Shown: positions 63,740 through 64,000 of the stretch, piece by piece
How positions within the stretch are numbered: the first letter of the stretch is position 1
Layout of the letters: every line of letters starts with the position of its first letter
From: Diospyros lotus
Lineage: Eukaryota > Streptophyta > Magnoliopsida > Ericales > Ebenaceae
Assembly (NCBI RefSeq): GCF_014633365.1
Contig: NC_068347.1
Location: 27,940,493 to 28,004,492 of the forward strand
Direction: 5' to 3'
Length of the DNA stretch: 64,000 nucleotides
The notes under the pieces: generated by a model
The model's database searches: none
Seen by the model: the letters and a program-made list of their open reading frames with translations, nothing else
What the model was told of the DNA's origin: nothing
Program-made: the position numbers and the translations under genes

Positions 63740-63785
63740 AGATGAGAAACTTGACTAAAAAAAAAAAAAAAAGATGAGAAACTTG
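63740..63785. repeat. Poly-A insertion flanked by 14-bp target duplication
   Basis: AGATGAGAAACTTG occurs at 63740-63753 and again at 63772-63785, separated by ACT and a run of A. This is the footprint of a target-primed reverse transcription event with almost complete 5' truncation. Confidence 0.7.
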
Positions 63786-64000
63786 GTTCATTTCTCCATG
63801 TCATAATCTGTAGTTTTTCTTATTCAAGTTTTTTTTTTGGTTTAATTTCATATATTGAAATGGGAAATGTTTTAGCTTCTTGAACTTTGAGTTGAATTTC
63901 CTATCTTCCGCTTCTGTTTTGCTTTTAATTTGGTGGATGGGTTCTGTCACTTTCATATCCTCATTTCTCTCCACTGTTTTTGTGAGATTGGAGGAAATGA

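Overview
The window is nuclear DNA of a flowering plant, most likely a eudicot. The support is AT-rich noncoding sequence, GT-AG introns, plant-specific families (CIPK kinase, NPSN t-SNARE, PMEI-pectinesterase) and plant LTR retrotransposons, LINEs, MITEs and a TRIM. I cannot name the species. All gene models below were built by joining exons at visible splice sites and checking reading phase and family conservation.

Layout. 1-4327 (+): the 3' ten exons of a CIPK1-type CBL-interacting kinase, with its N-terminal exons lying before position 1. 4889-6837 (-): a complete 3-exon PMEI-pectinesterase of 566 aa, convergent with the kinase. 6838-10602: a repeat-rich intergenic stretch with two TIR elements, one of them a GC-armed hAT element with a perfect 8-bp target duplication. 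10603-16045 (+): a 5-exon Fcf2/TdIF2 pre-rRNA processing gene of 202 aa, with a site II motif and a telobox just upstream. 17559-43035 (+): a 10-exon NPSN13-type Qb-SNARE gene of 267 aa whose first intron is 21.6 kb long. 44039-53298 (-): a 9-exon sugar-phosphate/nucleotide-sugar translocator of 384 aa (At1g48230 type) with a probable 5'UTR intron reaching to about 56138. 57000-63400: AT-rich intergenic DNA without a convincing gene. 63425-64000 (+): probable TATA box and spliced 5'UTR exon of a gene that continues past the window.

The most interesting content is the layered transposons inside introns. NPSN13 intron 1 holds a solo LTR, a Ty3/gypsy chromovirus (19979-30361) that itself carries four later insertions (a pol-less LTR element, a hAT MITE, an 11-bp-TSD element with GC-rich palindromic ends, and a solo LTR), then a degenerate Ty1/copia element (30379-35387) and two related TIR-like repeats. 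The translocator's introns hold a LINE remnant split by a MITE with a perfect 9-bp TSD, and a three-layer nest: LINE 3' fragment, then a TRIM retrotransposon, then a hAT-type element carrying one intact-looking exon of a serine carboxypeptidase-like gene.

The five genes are ordinary housekeeping or signalling genes with no evident shared pathway. All transposon coding regions are decayed.
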